Shown here: positions 25,536-34,332 of the stretch, in pieces
How positions within the stretch are numbered: the stretch's first letter is position 1
Layout of the letters: the number at the start of each line of letters is the position of its first letter
The notes under the pieces: model-generated
Databases searched by the model: none
Told to the model about the DNA's origin: nothing
What the model saw: only the letters and a program-made list of their open reading frames with translations
NCBI GenBank assembly: GCA_937931165.1
Contig: CALHCI010000208.1
Span: 1 to 37,333 of the forward strand
Direction of reading: 5' to 3'
Origin: an uncultured Granulosicoccaceae bacterium
Lineage (GTDB): Bacteria > Pseudomonadota > Gammaproteobacteria > Granulosicoccales > Granulosicoccaceae
DNA: 37,333 nt
Program-made: the position numbers and the translations under genes

Positions 25536-27956
25536 TTAGTCAACAGGAATCCACACCAACACGATATCATCAATCGCAATGTCTGTTTTCTCAAGACCAA
25601 CCACCATGGTTTCAACATCGCTTGCTTTCTGTTCCCATTCGTCCTGAATACCGTATAGATCTTCTGCCAACTCGTTTTCGAGCTCTTCACGATCTTCCAG
25701 CAGTTCTTCGTACCGGTTTTCTGCAGTTTTAAGGCGCTGTTCGGCCTTCTCTGCCATGCGGCCCTTACTTTGACTACGGCGGATACCGCTAGCGATAGAA
25801 CGGGTTCTGCGACGTCCGCCAAGCAAACCACCGAGCAAGCCACCGGCAATATCCAGCACCTGACTGGTACGCTGATCTTTTTTGCGGCTCTCCGCATCAA
25901 ACTCTGCCTCGCGAACACGGTCTTCGGCTTTTTCAATGGACGCATTGATACGACCTATTTTCTTAGCCAGCATTTCGCGAATTTTATTGGCATCTTTATC
26001 AGCCCGATTATCGGCTTCCTGCTCGCAGCGATATTCAAATTCGTTGCGTTGCTCACCGACCCTTGAATACAGTTTTAACGACGGGTTGAAAAACAGTTCA
26101 ATTTCCACGTTGCGATACAAGTGATTTTTAAGTGCGGTCTGTGCTGACTTAAAGTAGGTTTTATTTTTAATTTTGGCATCTGGCAAAATATAGACAGAAT
26201 CTTTCGGTGCTTTGCGGGTCAGATCTCTGTCATCGTAATCAACAATGATTGCATCATCAGGATCTATGGCACCTTCAAGTGGTGTGAAGATAGCTTCCCA
26301 TTCCGCTTCGTGACGCAGTTTGGCTTTGGTATCGTCAAATAAAAGCTCGATACGAACCGCCAGTGCTGCACGCAAACGGTTGCCGGTAGCCGAAGCACCC
26401 ACTTTATCTGCATAGTCCACCCCTGGATCAAGGTAACGAATATCGACAGTGTCCGCTATTTGCGGAATTACCGCGCTTTCATTGTCTGCCAGCGGGGCAT
26501 CTGCAGGCTTTTCAGCAGTAACTGCACCACTACTGCTTAACACAGAAGCGGCTGACCGTTGCTCGCTGGAGGTAAGGGAACTGATTTGATCACGGGTCAG
26601 TGGCCCGGGTAAGTATGACATGGCCCAGCGCGTGCCAAACACGCGCGGTTCTGCAGAACGAGTGGAGTGCAGCACAAACTGTCGCTTGTCCAGTGCAGAA
26701 ATAGTTTTACCGATTGCCGCTACATCTACCGATCCATCGGACGCACCCATACCTTTTAACAGTCTGTCTTTATCTCTTTCAGTTTGCAGACGACCGATCA
26801 TCCAGGTGCCTGCATTGGAAAGCGCTTTGTAGTCAATATCAACCGGGTTCTGCGTTGACAGCACCAGCCCTACACCAAATGCACGCGCCTGCTTGAGTAT
26901 GGTGAGAATCGGTTTTTTACTTGGAGGGGCACCGTTAGGAGGCACATAGCCAAATACCTCATCCATATAGACAAGTGCGCGTAAATCAGTGGTACCGGGT
27001 TGCGCCCGCATCCACGTGACCATTTTCGATAACAGCAGAGTAACCACAAACTGCCGTTCTTCTTCACTCAAATGGCCCAGAGACACAATGGCAGACTGTG
27101 GCTTACCGTTACTACCGTACAGCATCTGCTGCATGTCGAGGGGCTGGCCTTCAGTCCAGCTTGCAAACGAAGGAGACGCCGCCAGCCCGTTGAGTTTCAT
27201 TGCCAGCTTGACGCGATCTGCCGGTGGGAAAAAAGTATCCAGATCAATGACACCGAGCTTTCGCATCGGTGGTTGCTGCACCAGCCCGATCAACTGTCCA
27301 AGATCCAGACTCTGCCCTTTCGACCACGACCAGTGAATGATGTTAGACAACAGAATATGTTCTCGACTGCCAAGCGGATCGGCCTGAATGCCCACCAGAC
27401 CAAGCAGCGATGATGCAAACCCTTCTATTTCATCCTGCATGCTTTCGGCATCGGTGCCTTCGGCAGGTGCATCGAGGTTGCCGATGATGTTCAGCGGAAT
27501 ACCGGCAGATGACCCCGGGGTGTAAATAGTGAAGTCTGCTGTATCACGCAGTTTCTGGATTCGCGATGGTTCGATGCCCGAGCGCTCAAGGCCGGATTTC
27601 CACATTTCGGCTTTTTCAACGGCCGCCTGAGCCACATCTCCGTCAGCTTCTGACTCACTGATCCATGGCATAAAATCCGTTGGCAGTAAGTTTGGAAACG
27701 TCAGCAGCAGGTTACCCATATCGCCTTTCGGGTCGATAATCAGGGTTGGCACACCGGAGGACAACGCCTCTTCAAGCATCACAATCCCGAGCCCTGTTTT
27801 ACCAGATCCGGTCATACCAACGATGACACCGTGTGTCGTTAAATCTGATGCCTCCAGAAATAGTGGAGAATTATCACCCTGTGTACCGAGATAAAAATGA
27901 CCCGCTGGTGGACTAATGCTCATTTGATCGACAGCCTTTGTTGACGGACCCTGCAA
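25536..27956 (-). CDS. HerA/DUF87-type ATPase with C-terminal coiled coils
   Basis: About 806 residues. An N-terminal HerA-like ATPase has Walker A GMTGSGKTGLG (near residue 50), LIIDPKGDMGNLL, a second acidic strand LVYMDEVFGYVPP and an RQFVLHSTRSAEPRVF strand. The C-terminal 250 residues are highly charged: coiled coil (EKAEDRVREAEFDAESRKK), a glycine-rich hinge GGLLGGLLGG, an Arg-rich stretch, then a second coiled coil. Such ATPases form hexameric DNA- or polypeptide-pumping rings. No NurA-type nuclease lies beside it, so a DNA-end-resection role is not supported. The start is chosen from GGAGG five bases before a TTG at 27956. An ATG at 27923 without a ribosome site is the alternative. 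It is a single-gene unit on the minus strand. Confidence 0.82.
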   Translation of the reverse strand: MQGPSTKAVDQMSISPPAGHFYLGTQGDNSPLFLEASDLTTHGVIVGMTGSGKTGLGIVMLEEALSSGVPTLIIDPKGDMGNLLLTFPNLLPTDFMPWISESEADGDVAQAAVEKAEMWKSGLERSGIEPSRIQKLRDTADFTIYTPGSSAGIPLNIIGNLDAPAEGTDAESMQDEIEGFASSLLGLVGIQADPLGSREHILLSNIIHWSWSKGQSLDLGQLIGLVQQPPMRKLGVIDLDTFFPPADRVKLAMKLNGLAASPSFASWTEGQPLDMQQMLYGSNGKPQSAIVSLGHLSEEERQFVVTLLLSKMVTWMRAQPGTTDLRALVYMDEVFGYVPPNGAPPSKKPILTILKQARAFGVGLVLSTQNPVDIDYKALSNAGTWMIGRLQTERDKDRLLKGMGASDGSVDVAAIGKTISALDKRQFVLHSTRSAEPRVFGTRWAMSYLPGPLTRDQISSLTSSEQRSAASVLSSSGAVTAEKPADAPLADNESAVIPQIADTVDIRYLDPGVDYADKVGASATGNRLRAALAVRIELLFDDTKAKLRHEAEWEAIFTPLEGAIDPDDAIIVDYDDRDLTRKAPKDSVYILPDAKIKNKTYFKSAQTALKNHLYRNVEIELFFNPSLKLYSRVGEQRNEFEYRCEQEADNRADKDANKIREMLAKKIGRINASIEKAEDRVREAEFDAESRKKDQRTSQVLDIAGGLLGGLLGGRRRTRSIASGIRRSQSKGRMAEKAEQRLKTAENRYEELLEDREELENELAEDLYGIQDEWEQKASDVETMVVGLEKTDIAIDDIVLVWIPVD

Positions 27957-28333
27957 TGGAACCTCCAACTATAGCAACTAATTGCAAATCCCCGAATCAC
28001 AGGTTGGATAAGGGCGGCTACAGTTTGCATTGATTTTCATCCGGTATCTGCCGCGGCCACACCGTCATTCAGGCGGCCATGGCTGCAATGGCGAAAGCGG
28101 AGATCCGTCATGGTCGATCAGGCTTCAACGCATCCGCTGACACAAGTCAGCTGCGACGCAATTCATCACGCAATTTCCATTGCAAAAAATGCCGGTAATA
28201 CCGGTATTTTTGCAACAGAATTGCAAGCAAATCTGCAACCTGCAATATCGCTAAAAAAGCCGTGGCTTCACTATGGATCGTGCCCCGCTACAGGTAAACT
28301 ATTGCCTACTACTATTTCGCGGAATAATCGCAC
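27957..28333. other. intergenic region with TTGCAA motifs and a long palindrome
   Basis: About 377 bp between divergent genes. It contains the palindrome at 28180-28215 and repeated TTGCAA hexamers (27982, 28180, 28210 and 28220). A 75-codon open frame (28110-28337) shows no domain and its codon use looks random, so I do not call it a gene. Confidence 0.5.
28180..28215. promoter_or_regulatory. 36-bp near-perfect palindrome (TTGCAA ends, CCGGTA core)
   Basis: Arms TTGCAAAAAATGCCGGTA and TACCGGTATTTTTGCAA are inverted copies apart from one indel and one mismatch. CCGGTA-A-TACCGG flanked by an A-run and a T-run also fits a bidirectional intrinsic terminator. Its place 118 bp before the Gfo/Idh/MocA start makes an operator or a terminator of upstream transcription both possible. 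Confidence 0.5.
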
Positions 28334-29449
28334 ATGACAAAGATCGGCATCGGTATTGTCGGCACCGGCTATATGGGAAAGGCACACAGTGTGGCCATGA
28401 ATGCGGTCGGCGCTATTTTCGACACACCGCTAAAACCGGTGTGCGAAATGCTGTGCGCTACCACAGAACGTGGTGCTGCAGATAAAGCCCGGGCCTACGG
28501 ATTCAATCGCTCCACCAGTGACTGGCGCGTGCTGGTTAACGACCCAGCCGTAGAGGCGATTGTCATTGCCTCACCGCAAGCCACGCACAAGGAGATTGCG
28601 CTGGCGGCCTTTGCACAGGGCAAACCTGTCATGTGCGAAAAGCCGATGGGGGCTTCACTGGCAGAAGCACAGGAGATGACTCAGGCAGCGGAAGATGCCG
28701 GTGTGGTGAATATGGTCGGGTTTAACTACGTGCGAACGCCCGCCACCCAGTACGCAAGGCAATTGCTGCAAAACGGTGAAATTGGTGACGTTACCTGGTT
28801 TCGCGGCGAGCACACCGAAGACTTTCTGGCAGACATATCAGCGCCGGCCAACTGGCGGACACGCGGCCGTGCAACTGGCACCATGGGTGATTTGTCTTCT
28901 CACATGATTAACTGTGCGATGGCTTTGATGGGCCCTATCGCCACTGTCAACGCCGACATAGAAACCGTACACAAGCAACGCCCCGCCGAAGACAATCCAA
29001 ATCAAATGGAAGAGGTCACCAACGACGATCACGCACATTGCCTGTGTCGTTTTGAATCAGGCGTTATGGGACATCTTTATTTCAGCCGTGTCTCAACCGG
29101 ACGCAAAATGGGCTACGCCTATGAGATCTCGGGCACACGTGGTGCGATTCGATTCGACCAGGAAGATCAAAACGCGCTATGGCTGTATCGCATGGACGGT
29201 CCGGAAGCCGAGCGCGGTTTTCGCAAAATACTGACCGGCCCCTCACACCCGGACTACGTTGAGTTTTGTCTGGGGCCCGGCCACGGAACCGGCTATCAGG
29301 ATCAGTTGATCATTGAAGCCAAGGATTTTCTCACCGCTATTCACAATGGCAAACCACAATGGCCGACATTTCGTGACGGTTTAAACGTTACCGAAGTGAT
29401 CGAAGCAATGTGGCAGTCTCATGAGAGTCGGCAATGGGTATCGGTGTAG
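28334..29449 (+). CDS. Gfo/Idh/MocA-family oxidoreductase
   Basis: A 371-residue NAD(P)-dependent oxidoreductase: nucleotide-binding IGIVGTGYMGKAHS, the catalytic CEKPMG motif (about residues 102-107), GDLSSHMINCAM (usual D-H pair of the family) and a C-terminal beta-sheet with WPTFRDGLNVTEVIEAMW, which is common in inositol or sugar dehydrogenases. The likely substrate is a sugar or cyclitol. It lies 40 bp upstream of a phytanoyl-CoA-dioxygenase-like gene, suggesting a shared catabolic or tailoring route. Its sequence is unlike either half of the tandem fusion at 3.6-5.6 kb. Confidence 0.9.
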   Translation: MTKIGIGIVGTGYMGKAHSVAMNAVGAIFDTPLKPVCEMLCATTERGAADKARAYGFNRSTSDWRVLVNDPAVEAIVIASPQATHKEIALAAFAQGKPVMCEKPMGASLAEAQEMTQAAEDAGVVNMVGFNYVRTPATQYARQLLQNGEIGDVTWFRGEHTEDFLADISAPANWRTRGRATGTMGDLSSHMINCAMALMGPIATVNADIETVHKQRPAEDNPNQMEEVTNDDHAHCLCRFESGVMGHLYFSRVSTGRKMGYAYEISGTRGAIRFDQEDQNALWLYRMDGPEAERGFRKILTGPSHPDYVEFCLGPGHGTGYQDQLIIEAKDFLTAIHNGKPQWPTFRDGLNVTEVIEAMWQSHESRQWVSV

Positions 29450-29489
29450 ACAACAAATCACGGCGCAACAACGCTACGGAGTCAATCCT

Positions 29490-30659
29490 ATGAATCAACT
29501 TGATAGCACCTGGTTATCCGAGTCCAATTGTGACTTTGGGCTGTTTCGCCAGATCGTAGAGCACACCACCCGCAAAGACACCGTTCCACTGGCAGAAACT
29601 ATAGACAAGGGCATACCGGTATATTCCGGAGAAGCCATCGCCAGCCGTATCGATGATCAGACCTTCGTCACCGCACTACTTACTGAATGGAATCAGGTGT
29701 TTGATACCGGTGCCGGTGTTATCGCCATTAAAGGCGCCTACCCCGACACTGCAGTTGTCGAGCAGGCAACTGAAGCACTACTACAGATCATTAAACAGGA
29801 AACAGAGGCCTCTGCCGGTGGTGGTGATCACTTTGCAGCAGCCGGTGCCAACAGCCGGGTATGGAATGCACATGAAAAACTGGCACGCGCTAATCCTGAA
29901 CTGTTTATGCACTACTACGCCAATCCGGTTATTCACCTGGCCAGCCGCGCATGGCTGGGGCCGAATTATCAAATAACGGCACAGGTTAATGTGGTACATC
30001 CGGGTGGCAGCGCGCAGGTGTGCCATCGCGACTACCACCTCGGTTTTCAAACCGTCGATCAGCTAACGCAATACCCGCAGAATGTTCATCGCCTGTCGCC
30101 ACACTTAACGCTGCAGGGAGCGATCGTACATTCAGCAATGCCACTTGAAAGCGGACCAACGCAATTACTGCCTAACTCACAAAATTTTCACGCAGGTTAC
30201 CTTGCTGCCCAATTGCCGGAATACCGTGAGTACTTTTTAGAAAATCATGTGCAGCTCGAACTGCAGACCGGCGATATGACATTCTTTAACCCTGCGGTTT
30301 TTCACGCCGCCGGAGAAAACCAAACCAGTCAGGACAGATTTGCCAATTTGCTGCAGGTGGGCTCTGCTTTCGGACGCACCATTGAAATTGTCGATCGCAA
30401 AAGCATCTGTGAACTGGTTTACCCGCATCTGCTCAACGCAAAGTCAGCCGGCACACTGACTGCAATTGATATTGAACATGTGATTGCAGCAGCCGGAGAA
30501 GGCTATTCCTTTCCGTGCAACCTGGATCTGACGCCACCGGTTGGCGGGCTGGCACCACCCAGTCAACAGGACATCCTGCGCACTGCGTTAAACGACAATC
30601 ACACACCAGCGCAGTTAAAGGCATCGCTAAATACGTGGCAGGAACTACAACGAAGTTAA
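29490..30659 (+). CDS. phytanoyl-CoA dioxygenase (PhyH)-family Fe(II)/2-oxoglutarate oxygenase
   Basis: A 389-residue protein with a PhyH-type double-stranded beta-helix: iron ligands in CHRDYHLG (H-x-D), a distal His in FFNPAVFHAAGEN, and a downstream Arg in SQDRFANLLQ for 2-oxoglutarate. Upstream it has NVVHPGGSAQ. These enzymes hydroxylate diverse small molecules. The substrate is unknown. GGAG lies 8 bases before the ATG at 29490, which fixes this start over one at 29421 that overlaps the preceding gene. The DUF1835 gene begins 4 bp after its stop. Confidence 0.87.
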   Translation: MNQLDSTWLSESNCDFGLFRQIVEHTTRKDTVPLAETIDKGIPVYSGEAIASRIDDQTFVTALLTEWNQVFDTGAGVIAIKGAYPDTAVVEQATEALLQIIKQETEASAGGGDHFAAAGANSRVWNAHEKLARANPELFMHYYANPVIHLASRAWLGPNYQITAQVNVVHPGGSAQVCHRDYHLGFQTVDQLTQYPQNVHRLSPHLTLQGAIVHSAMPLESGPTQLLPNSQNFHAGYLAAQLPEYREYFLENHVQLELQTGDMTFFNPAVFHAAGENQTSQDRFANLLQVGSAFGRTIEIVDRKSICELVYPHLLNAKSAGTLTAIDIEHVIAAAGEGYSFPCNLDLTPPVGGLAPPSQQDILRTALNDNHTPAQLKASLNTWQELQRS

Positions 30660-30663
30660 CACG

Positions 30664-31662
30664 ATGGCAACCACCACACTGCATGTGACCAACGGAGATG
30701 GTGCGGCTGACTTAATCAAGGCGTCTGCAATAACGGGTGATGTGCTGCCATGGCGTGACCCTATGCACCACGGCCCGTTTCCTAAAGCTACCAGTCTGAC
30801 GGAAACCAGTGTAGTGCGCGCGCGTTACCTGGCTGGAGATGTTTTTGATTTAACGCAGACGCAAAATGATTTTATTGCAAGAGACAATGCACTACAGAAT
30901 GCCAGCGCTTCTGCCTGGGTTGTGCTTTGGTTTGAACACGACCTGCTTGATCAGTTGCAACTATTGCAAATTCTTGATCACTTTCACCGGGCAGAAACAC
31001 CTCCTGAAGCGCTCGAACTGATCTGCATTGATCAGTTCGACGGCATTGAGCCGTTTCGCGGACTGGGGCAACTTACCGCAGAACAAATAACGACGTTGTA
31101 CCCTGACAAAACGTCTGTCACCACCGCACAGCTTGCGCTCGCCAGCGATCTATGGGGATTATTCTGCAACCCGGACCCTGCCGGCCTGCTGCAGTGGCTA
31201 CAACAAGGGGACCATCAAACTCTGCCATTTATGCACCGTGCACTGCAACGCCATGTGGAAGAGTACCCGTGGCAACATGACGGTCTCAGCAGAACAGAGC
31301 GCCAGTTGCTGACGCTGCTCAGCAAGGAGACTCTAACTGCAGGCAAGCTCTTTGTAGCCAATATGGAAAAGGAAAACGCTTTGTATATTGGAGACTGGAA
31401 TACCTATTCCACTATCGAGCGTCTGGCCACTGCCACAAAGCCACTTGTTCGTGGCAGTAACGGTGACTACCAAACGTGGACACGTAAAAATGCCGAAACT
31501 TTCACCCAACAAACACTAGCGCTAACGGCTACTGGTGAGCAGGTACTTGCCAACAAGATCAATGCACATGGTCTTATCGATAGAGATTACTGGCTCGGTG
31601 GCATTCACCTTATGAAAGATGGCTGGCAGTGGGATGACCGGCAACAGACGTTAACAACATAG
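30664..31662 (+). CDS. DUF1835 domain protein
   Basis: A 332-residue protein beginning with the DUF1835 pattern (LHVTNGDGAADLIKAS, GDVLPWRDPMHHGPFP, then VVLWFEHDLLDQLQLLQIL). The second half carries helical sequence (HDGLSRTERQLLTLL, YIGDWNTYSTIERLA) like the C-terminal DUF3658-type domain. It is cytoplasmic, of unknown function. It starts 4 bp after the PhyH-like gene and is probably co-transcribed. It converges with the lysJ-like gene, with 21 bp between stops. Confidence 0.82.
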   Translation: MATTTLHVTNGDGAADLIKASAITGDVLPWRDPMHHGPFPKATSLTETSVVRARYLAGDVFDLTQTQNDFIARDNALQNASASAWVVLWFEHDLLDQLQLLQILDHFHRAETPPEALELICIDQFDGIEPFRGLGQLTAEQITTLYPDKTSVTTAQLALASDLWGLFCNPDPAGLLQWLQQGDHQTLPFMHRALQRHVEEYPWQHDGLSRTERQLLTLLSKETLTAGKLFVANMEKENALYIGDWNTYSTIERLATATKPLVRGSNGDYQTWTRKNAETFTQQTLALTATGEQVLANKINAHGLIDRDYWLGGIHLMKDGWQWDDRQQTLTT

Positions 31663-31683
31663 CGTTACACCTGAGGCTGGCGC

Positions 31684-32838
31684 CTACTTCAACAACAGGT
31701 GCAACTGCTTCACGACAACATCAAGCTGTGATTTCTCGATAACCAGTGGCGGCAATAACCTCAGTACCGTAGCACCCGCTGGCAATGCAATAACTCCAGC
31801 ATCCATCATTGCCTCCAGTATCGGTTGTACCTTGCCTTTGAGCTCAATACCAATCATCAGCCCGCGCCTGCGGATCGATCTGATTTGCGTCAGTTCCACA
31901 GACAACAACTGCTGTTCAAAGTAGTCACCCGATTCAACAGCTCGCTCGGCCAGTTCTTCGTTCACCAACACATCAAGTGTCGCCAGTGCAGCAGCGCAGG
32001 CGATGGGGTTGCCGCCAAAGGTCGTACCGTGCATACCCGGCTCCACCTTTATTTTATCTGACAGCAGCGTCGCCCCCATCGGCACTCCAGCAGCAATCGA
32101 CTTGGCAACCGTGACCATATCCGGCTGTAACGCGAAATGTTCGCAAGCAAAGTTTTTCCCGGTGCGTCCGAATCCGGTTTGAATTTCATCAATGATCAGC
32201 AGCGCACCACGCTCATCGCATATGTTACGTACAGCAGCCACATACTCTTTAGTGGCAAGGTTGACACCACCCTCGCCCTGCACCAGTTCCAGCATCACGG
32301 CAGCGGTTTTTTCGGTAACTGCGGCATCGAGTTTGTCGATCTTATTCAAGGGAACATAAGAAAAGCCCGGCACCAGCGGTGCAAACGGATCACGATATTT
32401 TTTAGTAAAAGTTGCACTGACCGCCCCCATGGTTCTGCCATGGAAACCACGCATGGCGGTGACAAACTCTGTCCTGCCGGTAGAGACTCTGGCAAATTTT
32501 AGTGCTGCTTCAACCGCCTCGGCACCGGAGTTACACAGATAGGCACGCTTGATACCCTGCGGTGCTACCTGTACCAGCTTCTCAAGCAGTAAGGATCTTT
32601 TGTCGTTATACAGTGTGTTGGGCACAACCATCAGCTCTGCCACCTGACGCTGCAACGCCTCAACGACAACCGGGTGACAATGGCCTACGTTAGCTACGCC
32701 AATGCCTGCAGCACAATCAATATATTCACGATCCTGATCGTCGTACAACAGTGCGCCGGCACCACGCACGAGCACCGCTTCGCGTTTGGGATAGAGCGAC
32801 AGTCCGTATTGCTCTTCAAGCGATTTGTAGTCGTGCAT
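31684..32838 (-). CDS. lysJ: class III aminotransferase of the LysW pathway (LysJ/ArgD-like)
   Basis: A 384-residue PLP enzyme of the acetylornithine/LysW-aminoadipate-semialdehyde aminotransferase group. It has NSGAEAVEAALKFAR, RGFHGRTMGA, LIIDEIQTGFGRTG and the PLP Schiff-base Lys in VTVAKSIAAGVPMG, then GTTFGGNPIACAAALA. It transfers an amino group, usually from glutamate, to the carrier-bound semialdehyde, giving LysW-bound lysine or ornithine. It is the last visible gene of the LysW operon, 39 bp after the kinase. Confidence 0.88.
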   Translation of the reverse strand: MHDYKSLEEQYGLSLYPKREAVLVRGAGALLYDDQDREYIDCAAGIGVANVGHCHPVVVEALQRQVAELMVVPNTLYNDKRSLLLEKLVQVAPQGIKRAYLCNSGAEAVEAALKFARVSTGRTEFVTAMRGFHGRTMGAVSATFTKKYRDPFAPLVPGFSYVPLNKIDKLDAAVTEKTAAVMLELVQGEGGVNLATKEYVAAVRNICDERGALLIIDEIQTGFGRTGKNFACEHFALQPDMVTVAKSIAAGVPMGATLLSDKIKVEPGMHGTTFGGNPIACAAALATLDVLVNEELAERAVESGDYFEQQLLSVELTQIRSIRRRGLMIGIELKGKVQPILEAMMDAGVIALPAGATVLRLLPPLVIEKSQLDVVVKQLHLLLK

Positions 32839-32877
32839 ATCAATACCCTCTTACGGGACAATAGATCCGGATGGTAA

Positions 32878-33669
32878 TTACTGAATAACGGTGCCACTGC
32901 CGGCCAACGCATCCTGCAAAGGATGTTCGGTGCGACCATCAGCAATCACCACGCGGCCACCACTTTGTTCAAACAGATTCCGCAGTGCGAGCATCTTTCT
33001 TTTCATGCGGCCTTCCACCTGTGCCTCACGGGACTCGAGCTCGGCACCACTCATGGCACCTACGACAGAGGACTCATCTTTCGGGTTATCCAGAAACCCG
33101 GGGGCTTCAATAAACTGAAAGACACACTCTGGTGATGTCACTGAAGCCAGGCAAGTCACGATGTCATCATTTTCAGAATTTATCGCATAACCGTTTTCAT
33201 CAAGAATCGGTATGCACAACACCGGGTTATAGCCGTTATCAAGCAACAGAGATAATAGATCAGTATTAATGGTGGCAGGTTTGCCTGAGAAATCCCGTTT
33301 AATCAGATTTTTGCCGTTCTCCCGCACACGAATCCCTTTGTTACGCCGCCCCTGAATCAACTGCCCATCGATACCTGACAACCCCACTGCATTGAGCCCC
33401 AGCTTTTGACAGCCCTCCACAATGCGCTTGTTCTTAAGCCCGGCGTAGCTCATTAAAATTGCATCGATGGCATCAGCGTCGGAGAACACACTGCTGTAGC
33501 CGGATACCGAAGTCAGCACAGTTTTTTCCATACCGAGCTTTTGCACTATTTCATCTCTTAGTGCATTGGCACCATGCACAATGATGAAAGGCTTTGCCTG
33601 AACTGCCAGGTCGGAGAGAATACCGTCGATATTGATGCCGGCACCACCGCCGATTTTTATAATGTACAT
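32878..33669 (-). CDS. lysZ: LysW-aminoadipate/glutamate kinase (LysZ-like)
   Basis: A 263-residue amino-acid-kinase-fold protein: IIKIGGGAGINIDGI, FIIVHGANALRDEI, VGLSGIDGQLIQG, and a Lys/Arg-rich hairpin RRNKGIRVRENGKNLIKRD, an insertion typical of LysZ-type rather than ArgB-type kinases. It phosphorylates the side-chain carboxyl of the carrier-bound amino acid with ATP. The basic hairpin fits docking to the strongly acidic LysW (known for the family, inferred here). The start is an ATG at 33669, 21 bp after the amidotransferase stop. Confidence 0.88.
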   Translation of the reverse strand: MYIIKIGGGAGINIDGILSDLAVQAKPFIIVHGANALRDEIVQKLGMEKTVLTSVSGYSSVFSDADAIDAILMSYAGLKNKRIVEGCQKLGLNAVGLSGIDGQLIQGRRNKGIRVRENGKNLIKRDFSGKPATINTDLLSLLLDNGYNPVLCIPILDENGYAINSENDDIVTCLASVTSPECVFQFIEAPGFLDNPKDESSVVGAMSGAELESREAQVEGRMKRKMLALRNLFEQSGGRVVIADGRTEHPLQDALAGSGTVIQ

Positions 33670-33690
33670 AGCTGACTGTTGTAGTCCGGG

Positions 33691-34332
33691 TTAAACGGCG
33701 AAGGTTGTGTAATTATCGATGGGCTGCCAATGATCATCTCCTGCAAAGACTTCCGAGCAGACTCTTAGCAAACCACCTTCTGTTGAACGCTGCATCTGAA
33801 AGTAGCCGGGATCTTCACTGTAGTTGCTGGATACCAGTTGTGTACTTTTGTCTGCCATGATGATATTCATTGCCCGAACATAGGTGGTGCGGCGGTTAAT
33901 AATCGACACCGCCTTACTTAGCGCCGCGAGCTTGTCGCCCTTATCCATACGACGAATATAGTTGTAGATTTTTTCAGCGCCAATACGCCCTTCAGACTTT
34001 ATTTTTACACCGCGTAGCTCGCCATTAAATATAAACACTGACTCACCATCGGTAAAAGGCATATTGTTTTCTACCACAATACCTTCATCCCTGAATGCAC
34101 TGCGGGCATGCACCAGCAACAATCCGGTTTTACTAAACTGCGTGAGATCATCTTCCCATACAGGCTGAATATGATGGTAATGCTGCCACTGATTACTGTT
34201 TATATCCAGCCACGAACAGCCCCAGCCGTGCCCCTGATATTCACGGCTATGCTTTGCAAGTACTGCAAAAGGTTGCAGCTGATTCGCTATTGAAAACGCA
34301 TGGTCAGAGCGTACCAGCAGTATTCGGCACAT
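33691..34332 (-). CDS. class II glutamine amidotransferase inside the LysW operon
   Basis: A 213-residue Ntn-hydrolase-fold protein with the catalytic Cys2 ([11 protein letters not shown]), GWGCSWLD, LVHARSAF (substrate Arg) and FIFNGELRG (Asn-Gly oxyanion hole). It is therefore predicted to be active on a gamma-glutamyl amide. It is not a usual member of LysW operons known to me. Its ATG shares one base with the lysY stop (TAATG), so it is made together with the pathway enzymes. No synthetase domain is attached. It may supply ammonia, or it may cut the gamma-glutamyl link by which LysW holds its product, replacing the absent LysK. It is shorter than the EgtC/YafJ-type protein at 8.1-8.9 kb (254 residues) and clearly different in sequence. 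Confidence 0.85.
   Translation of the reverse strand: MCRILLVRSDHAFSIANQLQPFAVLAKHSREYQGHGWGCSWLDINSNQWQHYHHIQPVWEDDLTQFSKTGLLLVHARSAFRDEGIVVENNMPFTDGESVFIFNGELRGVKIKSEGRIGAEKIYNYIRRMDKGDKLAALSKAVSIINRRTTYVRAMNIIMADKSTQLVSSNYSEDPGYFQMQRSTEGGLLRVCSEVFAGDDHWQPIDNYTTFAV

Noticed and set aside
28110..28337. A 75-codon plus-strand open frame upstream of the Gfo/Idh/MocA gene
   Set aside because: It covers the palindrome and TTGCAA repeats, shows no domain or ribosome site, and its composition looks like non-coding DNA.
33691..34332. Calling the LysW-operon amidotransferase a subunit of carbamoyl-phosphate or other synthetase
   Set aside because: Those use class I (triad) glutaminases. This protein has the N-terminal Cys of class II, and no synthetase partner is adjacent.
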